A stretch of 64,000 nt of DNA from Sulfuricurvum sp. (GCA_028718525.1 JAQULP010000009.1:20903-84902), one strand, 5' to 3'; counted from the first letter of the stretch, positions 23,479-33,546 are shown. Translations and numbers: made by a program. The notes: generated by a model from the sequence alone, not told the origin.

Positions 23479-25353
23479 ATGAATTATGACGTTATCGTCG
23501 TCGGCGGAGGACACGCCGGAATCGAAGCTGCACTTGCCTCAGCCCGAATGGGGCAGAATACTCTGATGGTCTCTATTTTAGCTGAACAGGTGGGAGCTAC
23601 AAGTTGTAACCCGGCTGTCGGAGGTTTGGCAAAAGGGCATTTGGTCCGGGAACTGGATGCACTCGGTGGGGAGATGGGAGTGTTAACCGATGAAGCGGGT
23701 ATTCAGTTTCGCATTCTCAATATCACCAAGGGCCCTGCCGTTCGGGGAAGCCGCGCACAGATTGACATGGATCGCTACCGTATAATCGCCCGTAACAAAA
23801 TCCTCACCACCCCGAATATGTCGTTGATTCAAGAGACGGTCAATGCTCTCATTATCGAAGAGGGAACGGTCGTCGGTGTACGGACCCATCTGCTTAACGA
23901 ATATCGTGCAAAACGTGTGATCCTTACGACGGGGACATTCCTAAACGGGGTCGTTCATATCGGGGAGATCACTCAGGAGGCGGGACGTTTCGGTGAATTT
24001 CCGGCGAAAGGGCTTACCGATTCGCTCCGCGAAGCGGGGCTAAACGTCGGACGGCTCAAAACGGGAACCTGCCCCCGTGTTGACAGCTCTTCGATCGATT
24101 TTAGCGTGATGGAGATCCAAGACGGCGACGAGTTGCCGAACCCGTTTAGTTTCCGTACCGACCGTGAGGAATTCGCACGGACGAAAAAACAGCTCCCCTG
24201 CTATATCGCCTATACCAACGAAGAGACTCACAGTCTGATCGAGGGGAATTTCCACCGTGCGCCGCTTTTCACCGGACAGATCGAAGGGGTCGGGCCGCGT
24301 TATTGTCCGAGTATCGAAGATAAGATCAACCGTTTCCGTGACAAGGAGCGTCACCACCTCTTTATCGAACCTCAGACGGCGGATAATACCGAATGTTATA
24401 TCAACGGAATGTCTACGTCTCTCCCCCCCGATGTTCAGCGCGCTATGATCCATTCGGTCCACGGGATGGAAAATGCCAAAATCGTCCGTTACGGGTACGC
24501 AATCGAGTACGATTACGTCGATCCGACCGAACTCAAACACACCCTGGAGACGAAAAAGGTCAAAAACCTCTATTGTGCGGGGCAGATCAACGGAACGACG
24601 GGGTACGAAGAGGCAGCGGCTCAGGGGATGATGGCGGGTATCAATGCCGCACTCAGTCTCCAAGGCAAAGAGCCTCTCGTCTTACGTCGGGATGAGGCCT
24701 ACATCGGGGTATTGATCGACGATTTGGTGACCAAAGGGACGAAAGAGCCGTATCGTATGTTCACTTCACGCGCCGAGTACCGATTGCTTCTACGTGAAGA
24801 GACGGCCGATTTGCGTCTGGGCCGCTACGGCCATGCACTGGGACTTATCGATGACGCTCAAATGGAACGGATTGAGACCAAGCGGACTCAAATAACCGAG
24901 GGGTTAAGAGTTCTTGAAGAGACGGTTTACACGCCGAATAAAGAATTTTTGGCCTTTTTGGCTTCAATCGGCGAAGAACATATCACGGATAAGCTGACCG
25001 CTACCCAGCTTGTTTCACGCAAAAGCTTCGAACTGGATAAATTGGTGAAGCTGATCCCGAGCTTCGCAGAACTGGACCCGTATATTCAAGAGCAGATCCT
25101 GATCGAAGCCAAGTACGCCCGTTATGTCGAGAAACAAAGCGACGACATCGAGCGGATGAGCAAGATGCTTCATATTGCTATCCCGGAGGGATTTGATTTT
25201 AAATCGGTTTCGGGCCTCTCCAATGAGATTGTTGATAAGCTCTATAAATTCAATCCGCCGACATTACAGGCGGCATCGCAGATCAGCGGGATGACGCCGG
25301 CTGCACTCGATATATTACATATCTACATTAAGATGGCAGGCAAAGGGAAATAA
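23479..25353 (+). CDS. mnmG: tRNA uridine-34 carboxymethylaminomethyl modification enzyme MnmG
   Basis: MnmG (GidA) works with MnmE to add the cmnm5 group to wobble uridines, using FAD, NADH and methylene-THF. The 624-residue protein has the FAD-binding [19 protein letters not shown] at the N-terminus, [17 protein letters not shown], the [11 protein letters not shown] block, TGTFLNG, the [15 protein letters not shown] block and the GYEEAAAQG motif near residue 375. The C-terminal helical domain for tRNA/MnmE binding is complete. Its stop overlaps the next gene (TAATG). The two genes may form one transcript. Confidence 0.95.
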   Translation: MNYDVIVVGGGHAGIEAALASARMGQNTLMVSILAEQVGATSCNPAVGGLAKGHLVRELDALGGEMGVLTDEAGIQFRILNITKGPAVRGSRAQIDMDRYRIIARNKILTTPNMSLIQETVNALIIEEGTVVGVRTHLLNEYRAKRVILTTGTFLNGVVHIGEITQEAGRFGEFPAKGLTDSLREAGLNVGRLKTGTCPRVDSSSIDFSVMEIQDGDELPNPFSFRTDREEFARTKKQLPCYIAYTNEETHSLIEGNFHRAPLFTGQIEGVGPRYCPSIEDKINRFRDKERHHLFIEPQTADNTECYINGMSTSLPPDVQRAMIHSVHGMENAKIVRYGYAIEYDYVDPTELKHTLETKKVKNLYCAGQINGTTGYEEAAAQGMMAGINAALSLQGKEPLVLRRDEAYIGVLIDDLVTKGTKEPYRMFTSRAEYRLLLREETADLRLGRYGHALGLIDDAQMERIETKRTQITEGLRVLEETVYTPNKEFLAFLASIGEEHITDKLTATQLVSRKSFELDKLVKLIPSFAELDPYIQEQILIEAKYARYVEKQSDDIERMSKMLHIAIPEGFDFKSVSGLSNEIVDKLYKFNPPTLQAASQISGMTPAALDILHIYIKMAGKGK

Positions 25354-26222
25354 TGAGATTTTTTTATTACGTACATACGGGTCACAGGATAGGGCTTGAC
25401 CGCTTTCAGCGTGCTGCGGCGCTGGTCAATGAACTTCAAAAAGAGATTGATATTACATTGCTGTGTTCTGATTTTCGGATTGCCTCAGAAGCCAAAGAAT
25501 ATGGGATAAAACGCTCCGTTGGTGTTGATTTAGTCCGAAATATCCCGCAAATAGCCCATCACGGCGACAAAATCATTTTTGATTCAGCCGAAATCAATCC
25601 CACTCTTTTAGAGGATATGATCCAGTACTTCTCGACATTTATTCGGGTTAGTGATGACCCATCCGATACAAAGCGACCTGGAGAATTTTTGATTTCCCCC
25701 TATTTAGAAGGAGAAGATATCTATAAATCTGTGGTGATTGATGAACGTTATTTCCAACCGTTGCCGAAAACCATTCCGGTAACCTTATTTTTCGGTGATG
25801 ATGATTACGAAAAAGATTTGGAAAAAAATCAAGGGGTGTTTAAGTCCATTAAAATGGATCTCCTGATGGGTTTTTACCATTTTTTAGGATATGAAAAATC
25901 ACTCATGGATAGCTTTTCTACTGTCCATGAATCGGAAGCGTATGAAACGGTAATCCGAACCAGTGAAATTCTCATCAGTGCATCGCCGATGGCGGCTTTG
26001 CAAAGCTTGGCCGGCGGCGGAAAACCGATCTATTTGCAGCGTCCGGATTACAGTAGAGATTTTATTCCCCTTTTTCAATCGCTGAATATACCTATTGTCG
26101 AAGGGTATGATCAAGAACATCTTATGCAAACTATAAGCAAAGCTTCATCAAATAACTATCACAATCTCAACAAAAGTAACAACAAAGTAATTGATTTTAT
26201 AAGGAAAAGTTTCAATTTATAG
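25353..26222 (+). CDS. Unknown protein, PseG/glycosyltransferase-B-like fold possible
   Basis: This is a 289-residue protein coupled to mnmG. The opening (FYYVHTGHRIGLDRFQRAAALVNEL) and a later segment (SEILISASPMAALQSLAGGGKPIYLQRP) recall UDP-sugar hydrolases of the PseG type and other GT-B folds, where a glycine-containing loop binds the nucleotide sugar. Overall similarity is faint. The N-terminal His-x-x-Gly is similar to the PseG HIGTGHVMR region but not identical. It may be a conserved Campylobacterota protein of unknown role. No flagellar glycosylation genes are in the window. Confidence 0.5.
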   Translation: MRFFYYVHTGHRIGLDRFQRAAALVNELQKEIDITLLCSDFRIASEAKEYGIKRSVGVDLVRNIPQIAHHGDKIIFDSAEINPTLLEDMIQYFSTFIRVSDDPSDTKRPGEFLISPYLEGEDIYKSVVIDERYFQPLPKTIPVTLFFGDDDYEKDLEKNQGVFKSIKMDLLMGFYHFLGYEKSLMDSFSTVHESEAYETVIRTSEILISASPMAALQSLAGGGKPIYLQRPDYSRDFIPLFQSLNIPIVEGYDQEHLMQTISKASSNNYHNLNKSNNKVIDFIRKSFNL

Positions 26223-26242
26223 AAACTTAAACATTTTTAACT

Positions 26243-26248
26243 TATGAT
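26243..26248 (+). promoter_or_regulatory. Putative -10 element for petABC
   Basis: TATGAT, 35 bases upstream of the petA ATG in an AT-rich gap with a T-run ahead of it. Weak match. Confidence 0.35.
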
Positions 26249-26282
26249 GGGAAGTTAAATTTCCAAATTAAGTGAGAAGACT

Positions 26283-26783
26283 ATGATGGATGAAAGCAGA
26301 AGAGGGTTTATCGGTAAAGCCTTTGGTGCCGTCGCCGCTGTCGGGGGGATCGCCTCGCTCATCGCGATGAAGAAGACATGGGATCCGCTTCCGAGCGTCA
26401 TGTCGGCCGGTTTTACTACTGTAGACGTGTCAGGCTTAGAAGCCAATAAACTAGAAGTTGTTGTATGGCGGGGTAAACCGGTGTTTGTCCTTAAATATAC
26501 CGAAGATATGAAACCTACTGATGGCCGAAATGTCAAAATCGGTGACCATTATTTCTCCGTTATGATCGGTCTTTGTACCCACCTTGGATGTATTCCGGGT
26601 TATGAAGGGGACAAAAAATTGTTCAAATGCGCATGCCACGGCGGTGAGTACAGTGCTGATGGTAAACAAACGTTCGGGCCTCCTCCGAGACCGCTTGATA
26701 TTCCTCCGTTCAAACTTGATGGTGTAACGCTTGTATTGGGTGACGAAGGTCCGGAATACAAAGCTATGACGGCGAAAGCGTAA
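26283..26783 (+). CDS. petA: Ubiquinol-cytochrome c reductase Rieske iron-sulfur subunit
   Basis: This is the Rieske subunit of the bc1 complex, taking electrons from quinol and passing them to cytochrome c1. The 166-residue protein has a Tat-type N-terminus (ESRRGFIGKAFG), then a membrane helix. The 2Fe-2S ligands are C98 and H100 (CTHLGC), and C116 and H119 (CACHGG). C103 and C118 should form the stabilising disulfide. First of the petABC operon, with an 11-base gap to petB. Menaquinol is the likely substrate in this phylum, which is known for the group and not read from the sequence. Confidence 0.94.
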   Translation: MMDESRRGFIGKAFGAVAAVGGIASLIAMKKTWDPLPSVMSAGFTTVDVSGLEANKLEVVVWRGKPVFVLKYTEDMKPTDGRNVKIGDHYFSVMIGLCTHLGCIPGYEGDKKLFKCACHGGEYSADGKQTFGPPPRPLDIPPFKLDGVTLVLGDEGPEYKAMTAKA

Positions 26784-26793
26784 GGGGGGCGAA

Positions 26794-28044
26794 ATGGCAG
26801 AATTTAAAAAAGCTAATTCGGTCGGCGAGTGGTTCGACCAACGTTTAGGTGTTGTAAACTTTTCAAAAGTAATGATGAGTGAATACTGGATTCCGAAAGA
26901 GATTAATTTTCTATGGGCAATGGGGATGATCCTAGCCGTTATGTTTAAAATTCTTCTGATCTCGGGTATCTTTTTGTTGATGTACTACAAACCCGATGTC
27001 AATATGGCGTTTGACAGTGTAAACTATACCATTATGCAGGAAGTTGCGTACGGCTGGTTGTTCCGACATGTTCATGCGGTCGGTGCTTCCGTAGTGTTCT
27101 TGATTATCTATATCCATATGTTTACCGGCATCTATTACGGCTCTTACAAAAAAGGGCGCGAAATGATCTGGATTTCTGGGATGTTGCTGTTCATGCTTTT
27201 CTCGGCAGAAGGGTTTAGCGGGTATATGCTTCCGTGGGGACAAATGTCATACTGGGCGGCATACGTTATTACCGAGATTTTCGGGGGTATTCCGTTGATC
27301 GGAGACGAATTGGTTGTATGGATCCGCGGTAACTTCTATGTAGCGGACGCAACATTGACCCGTTTCTTTATGCTTCACGTATTATTGATTCCGTTGGCGA
27401 TTTTAGGTGCAATTGTATTTCACTTCTATGCACTTCGTTTCCCACATGTTAACAACGAATCAGGTGAGTTTTTCGATTATGAAGAAGAAGCGGAGAAATT
27501 TAAAGCCGGTAACAAAAAAGGTTCTAAAGTTATCCCTTTCTGGCCGGTATTTTTGTCAAAAGATGTCTTCGTTATGGGGATCTTTTTAATTTTCTTCTTT
27601 TATCTCGTTTTCTTCCATTACGGTTTTGCAATGGATCCGATTAACTTTGATAAAGCAGATGGGCTTAAAACACCTGCACATATTTATCCTGAGTGGTATT
27701 TCTTGTGGAGCTATGAAGTATTGCGCGGTTGGTTCTTTGAGATTGCCGGAATTTCAGGTAAAGATCTTGGTTTGATGGCATTTGGTTTTGCGAACGCTAT
27801 TTTCCTGGTATTGCCATGGTTGGATCGTTCACCAATGGTAAAACCGGCAAATCAACGCCCTTATTTCAAATATTGGTTCTGGCTCATGATTGCCGACTTG
27901 ATGGTATTGACCGAATTCGGTAAGTTACCTCCGACCGGTCCAAACGCATGGGTAGGATTCGGTGCATCATTGACATTCTTGGTATTGTTCATCGCATTGC
28001 CGTTTATTACCAAAGCTGAAGCAAAAAAAGTGGGGGGTAAATAA
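26794..28044 (+). CDS. petB: Cytochrome b subunit of the bc1 complex
   Basis: This is the membrane core of the bc1 complex with two hemes b and the Qo and Qi quinone sites. It has 416 residues and about eight transmembrane helices. Heme-ligand histidines are in RHVHAVGAS and MLHVLLIP-x-HFYALR. The Qo-site PEWY motif is present (HIYPEWYFLWSYE). The fused full-length form, with both N- and C-terminal halves, argues for a bc1 rather than a split b6f type. It overlaps petC by one base. Confidence 0.95.
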   Translation: MAEFKKANSVGEWFDQRLGVVNFSKVMMSEYWIPKEINFLWAMGMILAVMFKILLISGIFLLMYYKPDVNMAFDSVNYTIMQEVAYGWLFRHVHAVGASVVFLIIYIHMFTGIYYGSYKKGREMIWISGMLLFMLFSAEGFSGYMLPWGQMSYWAAYVITEIFGGIPLIGDELVVWIRGNFYVADATLTRFFMLHVLLIPLAILGAIVFHFYALRFPHVNNESGEFFDYEEEAEKFKAGNKKGSKVIPFWPVFLSKDVFVMGIFLIFFFYLVFFHYGFAMDPINFDKADGLKTPAHIYPEWYFLWSYEVLRGWFFEIAGISGKDLGLMAFGFANAIFLVLPWLDRSPMVKPANQRPYFKYWFWLMIADLMVLTEFGKLPPTGPNAWVGFGASLTFLVLFIALPFITKAEAKKVGGK

Positions 28045-28922
28045 TGAAAGAGTTTAAAATTTTAGCCGTCATTGTTGCTCTTGTCGGCATCACTTATTAT
28101 GGAATAGAGCCGTATGCCCACAGCGTAATGCACCCTGAGGTGGCAGCCGCTGACTTTACGTTCAAAGACGTTAAAAATGTCGATACGACATTGGCCGGAA
28201 ATGTTGAAAACGGAAAAGCTTTGGTAGAAGCTAACTGTATCGCATGCCATGCTATCGAAGCGGCAGGTCATCCTGCGGTAATGCCGAATGCGGATGCAGC
28301 GGCAAGTTACGGTGTTGTACCGCCGGATTTGAGTTCTGCCGGACGAATCTATGATACGAATTATTTGGCAAACTTTATTTTTGATCCTGTCACCGCAATG
28401 CATTTGGAACATAAATATACCCCGGACAGCGGTAAACAATTCCCGATGCCGTCGTATAACTGGATGACACCTCAAGAAATTATGGACGTAGTGGCGTATC
28501 TGAAATCGGTAGCACCAAAAGTTTCTGAAGATAAAGAGGGTCATAAAGCTACGTTTGAAGCGGCATGCGGACGCTGTCACAATATGAAATATGCCGGTAT
28601 CGAAGCAACAACGCCAACCGACAATCTTAAAAACTATATGGGTGCAACCCCTCCGGATTTGTCCCAATATATCAAAAGCCGTGGTGAGCACTATCTGCAC
28701 AGCTTTATCAACGATCCTCAAGTATTGTTGCACGGTACTTCAATGCCGCGTGTCGGTTTGAGCGAAAAAGCACAAGAAGAGGTCATCGAATATATGGAAG
28801 AGGTAGGTGACTCTAAAAAAGCAGAACGTGAAAGTCTTGGTCTATACGTAATGGGCTATATGGTTGTATTTGCGTTGTTCGCTTACTTGTGGAAACGTAA
28901 AATTTGGGAGGAGGTACACTAA
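28044..28922 (+). CDS. petC: Di-heme cytochrome c1 subunit
   Basis: This is the cytochrome c subunit that accepts electrons from the Rieske centre. The 292-residue protein has an N-terminal membrane segment or uncleaved signal, two c-type heme motifs (CIACH near residue 65 and CGRCH near residue 175), and a C-terminal membrane anchor (LGLYVMGYMVVFALFAYLW). The duplicated di-heme form, made of two cytochrome c domains, is typical of Campylobacterota and differs from the mono-heme mitochondrial type. It is followed after 25 bases by a small cytochrome gene that is probably in the same transcript. Confidence 0.93.
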   Translation: MKEFKILAVIVALVGITYYGIEPYAHSVMHPEVAAADFTFKDVKNVDTTLAGNVENGKALVEANCIACHAIEAAGHPAVMPNADAAASYGVVPPDLSSAGRIYDTNYLANFIFDPVTAMHLEHKYTPDSGKQFPMPSYNWMTPQEIMDVVAYLKSVAPKVSEDKEGHKATFEAACGRCHNMKYAGIEATTPTDNLKNYMGATPPDLSQYIKSRGEHYLHSFINDPQVLLHGTSMPRVGLSEKAQEEVIEYMEEVGDSKKAERESLGLYVMGYMVVFALFAYLWKRKIWEEVH

Positions 28923-28947
28923 GGTGTACCTTTACGAGGAGTAAAAG

Positions 28948-29343
28948 ATGAAAATGTTAAAAATTTTGGCTCTCTCTGCCCTTATCGGCACAGGTGCGAT
29001 GGCAGATGATACGTTAGTCTTGAATATGAGTCATATGGAAAACGGATTAAGTAACGTTCAAAAAGGGTTCCTTTACAATGCGCCGGCATTGATTAAGGGG
29101 GGTGTAGAAGAGATTAAAAAATCCGATGCGCTTTTCCATGATGTAGCGGCTACGAAAAAGTATCTTCCAAAAGAGAAACAGCATATGAGTAATATTGCAT
29201 TTAATGCAGCGAAGCGTATTGATACCGCATCAAACGAATTGATTAAGGCGTTAGATAAAAAAGAGTATTCAAAAGCTCACCAAGCCTATTCAGAAATCGT
29301 GAATGCATGTACTGCATGTCACGCTGTCGTACGCGGCTGGTAA
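28948..29343 (+). CDS. Periplasmic class II (c'-type) cytochrome
   Basis: This is a 131-residue exported protein. The signal peptide ends near GAMADD, the mature part is a four-helix bundle by pattern, and the single heme motif CTACH lies six residues from the C-terminus, as in cytochromes c' and c556. It may carry electrons from PetC to a terminal oxidase or reductase, or bind small gases. The GGAG ribosome site and location right after petC suggest cotranscription with the bc1 genes. A clear terminator follows. Confidence 0.85.
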   Translation: MKMLKILALSALIGTGAMADDTLVLNMSHMENGLSNVQKGFLYNAPALIKGGVEEIKKSDALFHDVAATKKYLPKEKQHMSNIAFNAAKRIDTASNELIKALDKKEYSKAHQAYSEIVNACTACHAVVRGW

Positions 29344-29355
29344 TTAAAAACATTC

Positions 29356-29378
29356 AAACCCCTTTTGGGGGTTTCTTC
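29356..29378 (+). terminator. Rho-independent terminator after petABC-cytochrome
   Basis: A stem of AAACCCC with GGGGTTT, a five-base loop, and a T-rich CTTCT tail, 13 bases after the cytochrome stop. The best terminator-like hairpin in this part of the window. Confidence 0.75.
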
Positions 29379-29465
29379 TAATTCTTCCGATAAATAAAAC
29401 TCAAATCAACTTTTAGATACACTCGCGCAATACTCCTGATTAATTAGGAATTTCCAAGGACAGTC

Positions 29466-30431
29466 GTGTTAATAGATAGTTATGGCAGAACGGTCGATTA
29501 TTTACGTGTTTCGGTTACGGAACGGTGTAACTTTCGGTGCCAGTACTGCATGCCCGAAAAACCTTTTTCATGGGTGCCAAAAGAGAATCTACTCAGTTTC
29601 GAAGAACTATTTCAATTTATCAAAGTCGCTATTGATGAAGGGGTCAAAAAGATCCGTATTACCGGAGGGGAACCTCTTTTAAGAGAAGATCTTGATACGT
29701 TTATCAAAATGATTCATGATTATAAAAGTGACATAGATTTGGCCATGACAAGCAATGCCTTCTTGCTTAAAGGGGTGGCTCAAAAGCTTTATGATGCCGG
29801 ACTCCGTCGCATAAATGTCTCAATCGATTCGCTTAAGCCGGAAATTGCCGAAACGATTGCTAAAAAAGATGTCTTAAGCCATGTCCTCGAAGGGGTAGAA
29901 GAGGCGCTCCGCGTAGGGTTAAAAGTCAAAGTGAATATGGTGCCTATGAAAGGGCTGAATGACGTTGAAGTCCTCGATGTCCTGGAATACTGCAAAGAGC
30001 GGGGGATGGTAGTCCGCTTTATTGAGTATATGGAAAATGTTCATGCCGAAGTCAATATCAAAGGGATGCAGAGTCCTGAGCTCCTCGCTATCATAGGAAG
30101 CCGATATCACTATAATGATGAAGGTTTTGACGGCCATTCTCCGTCACATTATTACAAATTGGATGATGGGTATGAGTTTGGAATTATCGAACCGCACAAA
30201 GACGATTTTTGCACGAAATGCAACCGTATTCGCCTTACGGCAGAGGGGAATCTGATCCCGTGTCTCTATTTTGACGAGGCGATGTCGATTCGAGATGCGG
30301 TACGGCGCGGCGACATACGAGAAGCGACATTGGTACTGAAAGAGGTAATCCGCACCAAACCGGAAAAAAACCGCTGGAATGAAGAAGATGCAGGGCAATC
30401 CAACCGTGCGTTTTACGAAACGGGAGGATAA
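29466..30431 (+). CDS. moaA: GTP 3',8-cyclase (molybdenum cofactor step 1)
   Basis: MoaA is a radical SAM enzyme that rearranges GTP in molybdopterin synthesis. The 321-residue protein has the SAM cluster motif CNFRCQYC in [17 protein letters not shown]. It has the GGEPLLR motif and a second 4Fe-4S cluster near the C-terminus ([10 protein letters not shown], then C about 14 residues later in LIPCLYF). The C-terminal double-glycine (ETGG) needed for activity is present. The GTG start has AAGGAC before it. It is followed by queE with a one-base gap, linking two pathways that start from GTP. Confidence 0.95.
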   Translation: MLIDSYGRTVDYLRVSVTERCNFRCQYCMPEKPFSWVPKENLLSFEELFQFIKVAIDEGVKKIRITGGEPLLREDLDTFIKMIHDYKSDIDLAMTSNAFLLKGVAQKLYDAGLRRINVSIDSLKPEIAETIAKKDVLSHVLEGVEEALRVGLKVKVNMVPMKGLNDVEVLDVLEYCKERGMVVRFIEYMENVHAEVNIKGMQSPELLAIIGSRYHYNDEGFDGHSPSHYYKLDDGYEFGIIEPHKDDFCTKCNRIRLTAEGNLIPCLYFDEAMSIRDAVRRGDIREATLVLKEVIRTKPEKNRWNEEDAGQSNRAFYETGG

Positions 30432-30432
30432 G

Positions 30433-31191
30433 TTGCTCTATTTAGTAGAACATTTTTACTCCGTTCAGGGGGAAGGAAAATACACGGGTGTACCGTCGCT
30501 TTTTTTCCGTTTTGGAGGGTGCAATCTGAAATGCGAGGGGTTCGGATGCAGCGAGCGTGCGCCCAATGGTGATGAAATCCTCGGATGCGATACGGTATAT
30601 GCCGTTGACAGAAAATCTTTCGGTGAACTGTGGCAGGAGATTGAAGAGCTTCAAACGCTGATCTGGATCATGAACGGTTATCGTCTGCCGCCGCACGTTG
30701 ATATCGTCCTTACGGGCGGAGAGCCGTTGATCTATGCGAATGAACCTATTTTTGTTGAATTTATCGACTATTTGATTTCTCAAGGACATCGTGTGACGTT
30801 TGAAACGAATGCGACAATCGCACCGGATTTTAAACGTTTTCCTTTTTACAAACAGGCAACGTATGCGCTGTCGGTCAAACTTTCCAACAGTGGTGAACCG
30901 ATAGAGAAACGGGTCAAACCGGATGCATACGGAACCATAATCGCCAATGCAAAAGAGAGTTTTTTCAAATTCACGGTTGATGAGCCCTCTTTGGTGAGTC
31001 ATATCGAGTCGGAAATCGATGACATCATTCAGATATTTCCCTATACCCCTGTATACTGTATGCCGCTGGGAGGGGATAAAGCCCATATTGAAGCAAACTG
31101 CGAAGCGGTTATCGAGTTCTGTAAACGGCGCGGTTTCATCTATTCGGATCGGCTGCACATCCGAATTTGGGATCAGAATCATGGGGTATAA
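30433..31191 (+). CDS. queE: 7-carboxy-7-deazaguanine synthase
   Basis: QueE makes 7-carboxy-7-deazaguanine from 6-carboxytetrahydropterin in the queuosine pathway. The 252-residue protein from the TTG at 30433 begins LLYLVEHFYSVQGEGKYTG. That start is chosen because a GGGAGG site lies 5-6 bases before it and the family begins there; a longer ATG frame inside moaA is rejected. The cluster motif CNLKCEGFGC differs from the usual CxxxCxxC, as in the variant QueE subgroup. LTGGEPL follows. The insertion between the first cysteines and LTGG is typical of this phylum. Confidence 0.9.
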   Translation: MLYLVEHFYSVQGEGKYTGVPSLFFRFGGCNLKCEGFGCSERAPNGDEILGCDTVYAVDRKSFGELWQEIEELQTLIWIMNGYRLPPHVDIVLTGGEPLIYANEPIFVEFIDYLISQGHRVTFETNATIAPDFKRFPFYKQATYALSVKLSNSGEPIEKRVKPDAYGTIIANAKESFFKFTVDEPSLVSHIESEIDDIIQIFPYTPVYCMPLGGDKAHIEANCEAVIEFCKRRGFIYSDRLHIRIWDQNHGV

Positions 31192-31236
31192 TGATTAAAT
31201 GATCCTACGATATGACCTAGGGAAGCGATAAATACG

Positions 31237-31818
31237 ATGATTATACGAAAACTATTCAAATTTGAAAATGCCCATATAGTTCGAGGGTGTTCAACACAGC
31301 GCTGCCGTGCTTCAGTTCATGGCCACTCGTATAAAGTAGAAGTTTTGTTTGAATCGAAATATCTCGATCACGGCCAGATGGTTTACGATTTCGGTCTAAT
31401 GAAACAGGGAATGAAGGCGCTGATCGACAGTTTCGATCATGCCATCGCTTTATGGGATCAAGACGACGCGGACTATCTGCACGATATGCAGAAACATTCC
31501 AGCCGTTGGGTGATGCTTCCGGTCTCCCCCTCGGCAGAACAGTTCAGCCGGGTCATCTTTCTCATGATAGATCGTCTGCTTGGATGTACGCAGACCGTCA
31601 ACGGAGAAAAAGGGGTCAAGCTGCACAGTATCATCGTCCATGAAACGGATACGGGATATGCGCAGGCGTTCGAAGAAGATGCTTATTCGGAGCTTATGGG
31701 AAGGATCCCGATGGAATCGATACGTTTCAGCGACGAAGTGCGGCAAGGGTGGACCGACCCTTTATTGTGGGAAAAAGTACTCTCGGGAGAAGTTTTTACC
31801 AACCCTACGACGGTTTAG
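31237..31818 (+). CDS. queD: 6-carboxytetrahydropterin synthase
   Basis: QueD converts dihydroneopterin triphosphate to 6-carboxytetrahydropterin, the step before QueE. The 193-residue protein has the zinc-binding histidines in FENAHIV and HGHSYKVEV, the catalytic cysteine in CSTQRCRAS, and FDHAIAL later. It is longer than the 120-residue E. coli QueD through an extended C-terminal part, as often seen in this phylum. It follows queE by 45 bases on the same strand. Its stop overlaps the convergent moeA by four bases. Confidence 0.93.
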   Translation: MIIRKLFKFENAHIVRGCSTQRCRASVHGHSYKVEVLFESKYLDHGQMVYDFGLMKQGMKALIDSFDHAIALWDQDDADYLHDMQKHSSRWVMLPVSPSAEQFSRVIFLMIDRLLGCTQTVNGEKGVKLHSIIVHETDTGYAQAFEEDAYSELMGRIPMESIRFSDEVRQGWTDPLLWEKVLSGEVFTNPTTV

Positions 31819-33032
31819 TAGGTGATTAGAGAATTTTGCTGATCGCTGCTCATGCACCAGCGGGTGGGGATGATTTTTATTTCATCTTCACTCTTAAACG
31901 CTTCGACATTCGCATCCACCATCATAAAAGCATTTGCCTGTGACAGCGGCATGACCATCCCTGGACCGAATTTTTGGCTAGGGGTAAAATGGGTGCCGTC
32001 GAACCATCCCGGGATCAATGAACGTCTCCCTTTTTTCATGGTAAACGGTTTGGATATACGTGTGGAGAGAGGTGCGAGATATTTGTCGCTTCGTCCGCTT
32101 AAGGCGAGGATAGCGCTTTGACCGAACAATTCAAAACATAAGGCCGCGGCAAGAGGATTGCCGGGAAGATTAAGGATCATCGTGGTGCCGATAGATCCAA
32201 AAGTGGTAGGTTTCCCGGGCTTAATATCAACCGATTCAAAGGCGCTTTGAAATCCGAATGACGAAAATGCTTCCTTCGTAAAATCCGCATCACCGACACT
32301 GACTCCGCCAGAAGTGATGATCAGATCGGCATTTAAAGAGCGTTTAATGTGCTCTTGGATGGATTCGAGGGTATCTTCGGCGGTACCGGCAAAAATAACG
32401 TCACATCCAAGCTCCTGTGCACGTGCCGCAAAAGTAGGGGTATTGGTATTGTAAAGTTGATTGGCTCCCAATGATTCATAATACATTTTCAACTCATTAC
32501 CCGATGCGAATAACGCAACTTTTGGACGTCGATAAAGACGAACATGGGTTATTCCCTGCGACGCAAGGAGGGATATGTGGTGAGCGCAGAGCAATGTGCC
32601 CGCTTCGATCAAGGTTATTCCGGCCTGAATATCTTCACCTTTTAAACGAATGTGTTGCGACGGTTTAATAACTGAGGGGAAGGTTATCTGATCATCCTGG
32701 ATTATGACCTCTTCTATCGGGACAATGGCTTCGCACCCCTGTGGAATTTTTGCGCCCGTCATGATCCGTATGCATTCATTTTCGACAAGGCGGATATCTT
32801 CTTGATCGCCTGCAAAAACAACACAGGATTGTTTGAGTGTTTTTCCGGCATTTTCAACACGAACGGCATACCCGTCCATGGCTGAATTGTCAAAAGAAGG
32901 TAATGAGTGGGTAGCGGTAATGACCTCTGCAAGGATACGATGGATAGAGTTTTCAATAGGCTTGATTTCAGTTCCCAAAGGCAAGGTGTGTTTATACACG
33001 AGCCCGAGAGCCTCTTCAACGCTAATTGCCAT
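31815..33032 (-). CDS. moeA: Molybdopterin molybdenumtransferase
   Basis: MoeA inserts molybdate into adenylylated molybdopterin. The 405-residue protein has the N-terminal SFDNSAMDGYAVR block, MTGAKIPQGCEAIVPIEEV, the TSGGVSVGDADFTKEA active site and NLPGNPLAAALCFELF. The ATG at 33032 is preceded by AAGGAG; an upstream in-frame extension is ignored. It is convergent with queD and separated from moaA by two queuosine genes, so the cofactor genes are interleaved here. Confidence 0.93.
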   Translation of the reverse strand: MAISVEEALGLVYKHTLPLGTEIKPIENSIHRILAEVITATHSLPSFDNSAMDGYAVRVENAGKTLKQSCVVFAGDQEDIRLVENECIRIMTGAKIPQGCEAIVPIEEVIIQDDQITFPSVIKPSQHIRLKGEDIQAGITLIEAGTLLCAHHISLLASQGITHVRLYRRPKVALFASGNELKMYYESLGANQLYNTNTPTFAARAQELGCDVIFAGTAEDTLESIQEHIKRSLNADLIITSGGVSVGDADFTKEAFSSFGFQSAFESVDIKPGKPTTFGSIGTTMILNLPGNPLAAALCFELFGQSAILALSGRSDKYLAPLSTRISKPFTMKKGRRSLIPGWFDGTHFTPSQKFGPGMVMPLSQANAFMMVDANVEAFKSEDEIKIIPTRWCMSSDQQNSLITY

Positions 33033-33132
33033 ATAATCTCCTTGTGTATATCCTCCACTTCGTACCGCACGCATTTACACAAGGGAGTGATTTAATGAGT
33101 CATTATAAGCAATTTAAGGTAAAATCATCTTT

Positions 33133-33546
33133 ATGGAAGCTATGTATACAACCGGACTGAATATCCACTATTTTGGGGTAATCGTATTAATGGGGATTGT
33201 CGTCTTCAATATTACGTTGCTATCTCTTTCCCACCATATTATCCGCTACGCCAAACGAATGCGGATCGTAATGCCTATCTCAGGATCTTTGATCGCTTTG
33301 ATTCTGTTTACGGGTGCGGTGATGATGGCCGCTAAACATCTGCATTTTACTTTTGCCAATAGTGCCATGATTGTGATCGGTGTGGTCATGATTATTCTTG
33401 AAGCCAAACGGTACAAGACGCTTAAACGCCAGACTGATATTACCAAAGAAGGGGCTTTTGTCGAGTACAAAAAGAAAGCATTCCGTTTTTTGGGGATTGA
33501 AATGGGTATGCTGGTAGTAATGACTCTATGGATGATGGTGCAATGA
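33133..33546 (+). CDS. Small four-helix membrane protein, unknown
   Basis: This is a 137-residue inner-membrane protein with about four helices (near residues 9-30, 46-64, 74-90 and 118-136). A basic cytoplasmic loop (AKRYKTLKRQTDITKEG) lies between helices 3 and 4. Histidines in NIHYFG, SHHIIRY and KHLHFTF lie close to the membrane. It resembles small copper-resistance-D-like or DUF-type membrane proteins in size, but no family can be named. Its stop overlaps the rsmE start (ATGA). Confidence 0.6.
   Translation: MEAMYTTGLNIHYFGVIVLMGIVVFNITLLSLSHHIIRYAKRMRIVMPISGSLIALILFTGAVMMAAKHLHFTFANSAMIVIGVVMIILEAKRYKTLKRQTDITKEGAFVEYKKKAFRFLGIEMGMLVVMTLWMMVQ

Noticed and set aside
30442..31182. Long open frame of 246 codons antisense to queE
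   Set aside because: Codon pattern mirrors the queE sense frame; no start context, no recognisable domain, and fully inside a confident gene.
31192..31236. PreQ1 riboswitch before queD, or a Moco riboswitch before moaA
   Set aside because: The gaps are short (45 and about 120 bases) and show no aptamer-like conserved stems; only a weak imperfect hairpin is seen before moaA.
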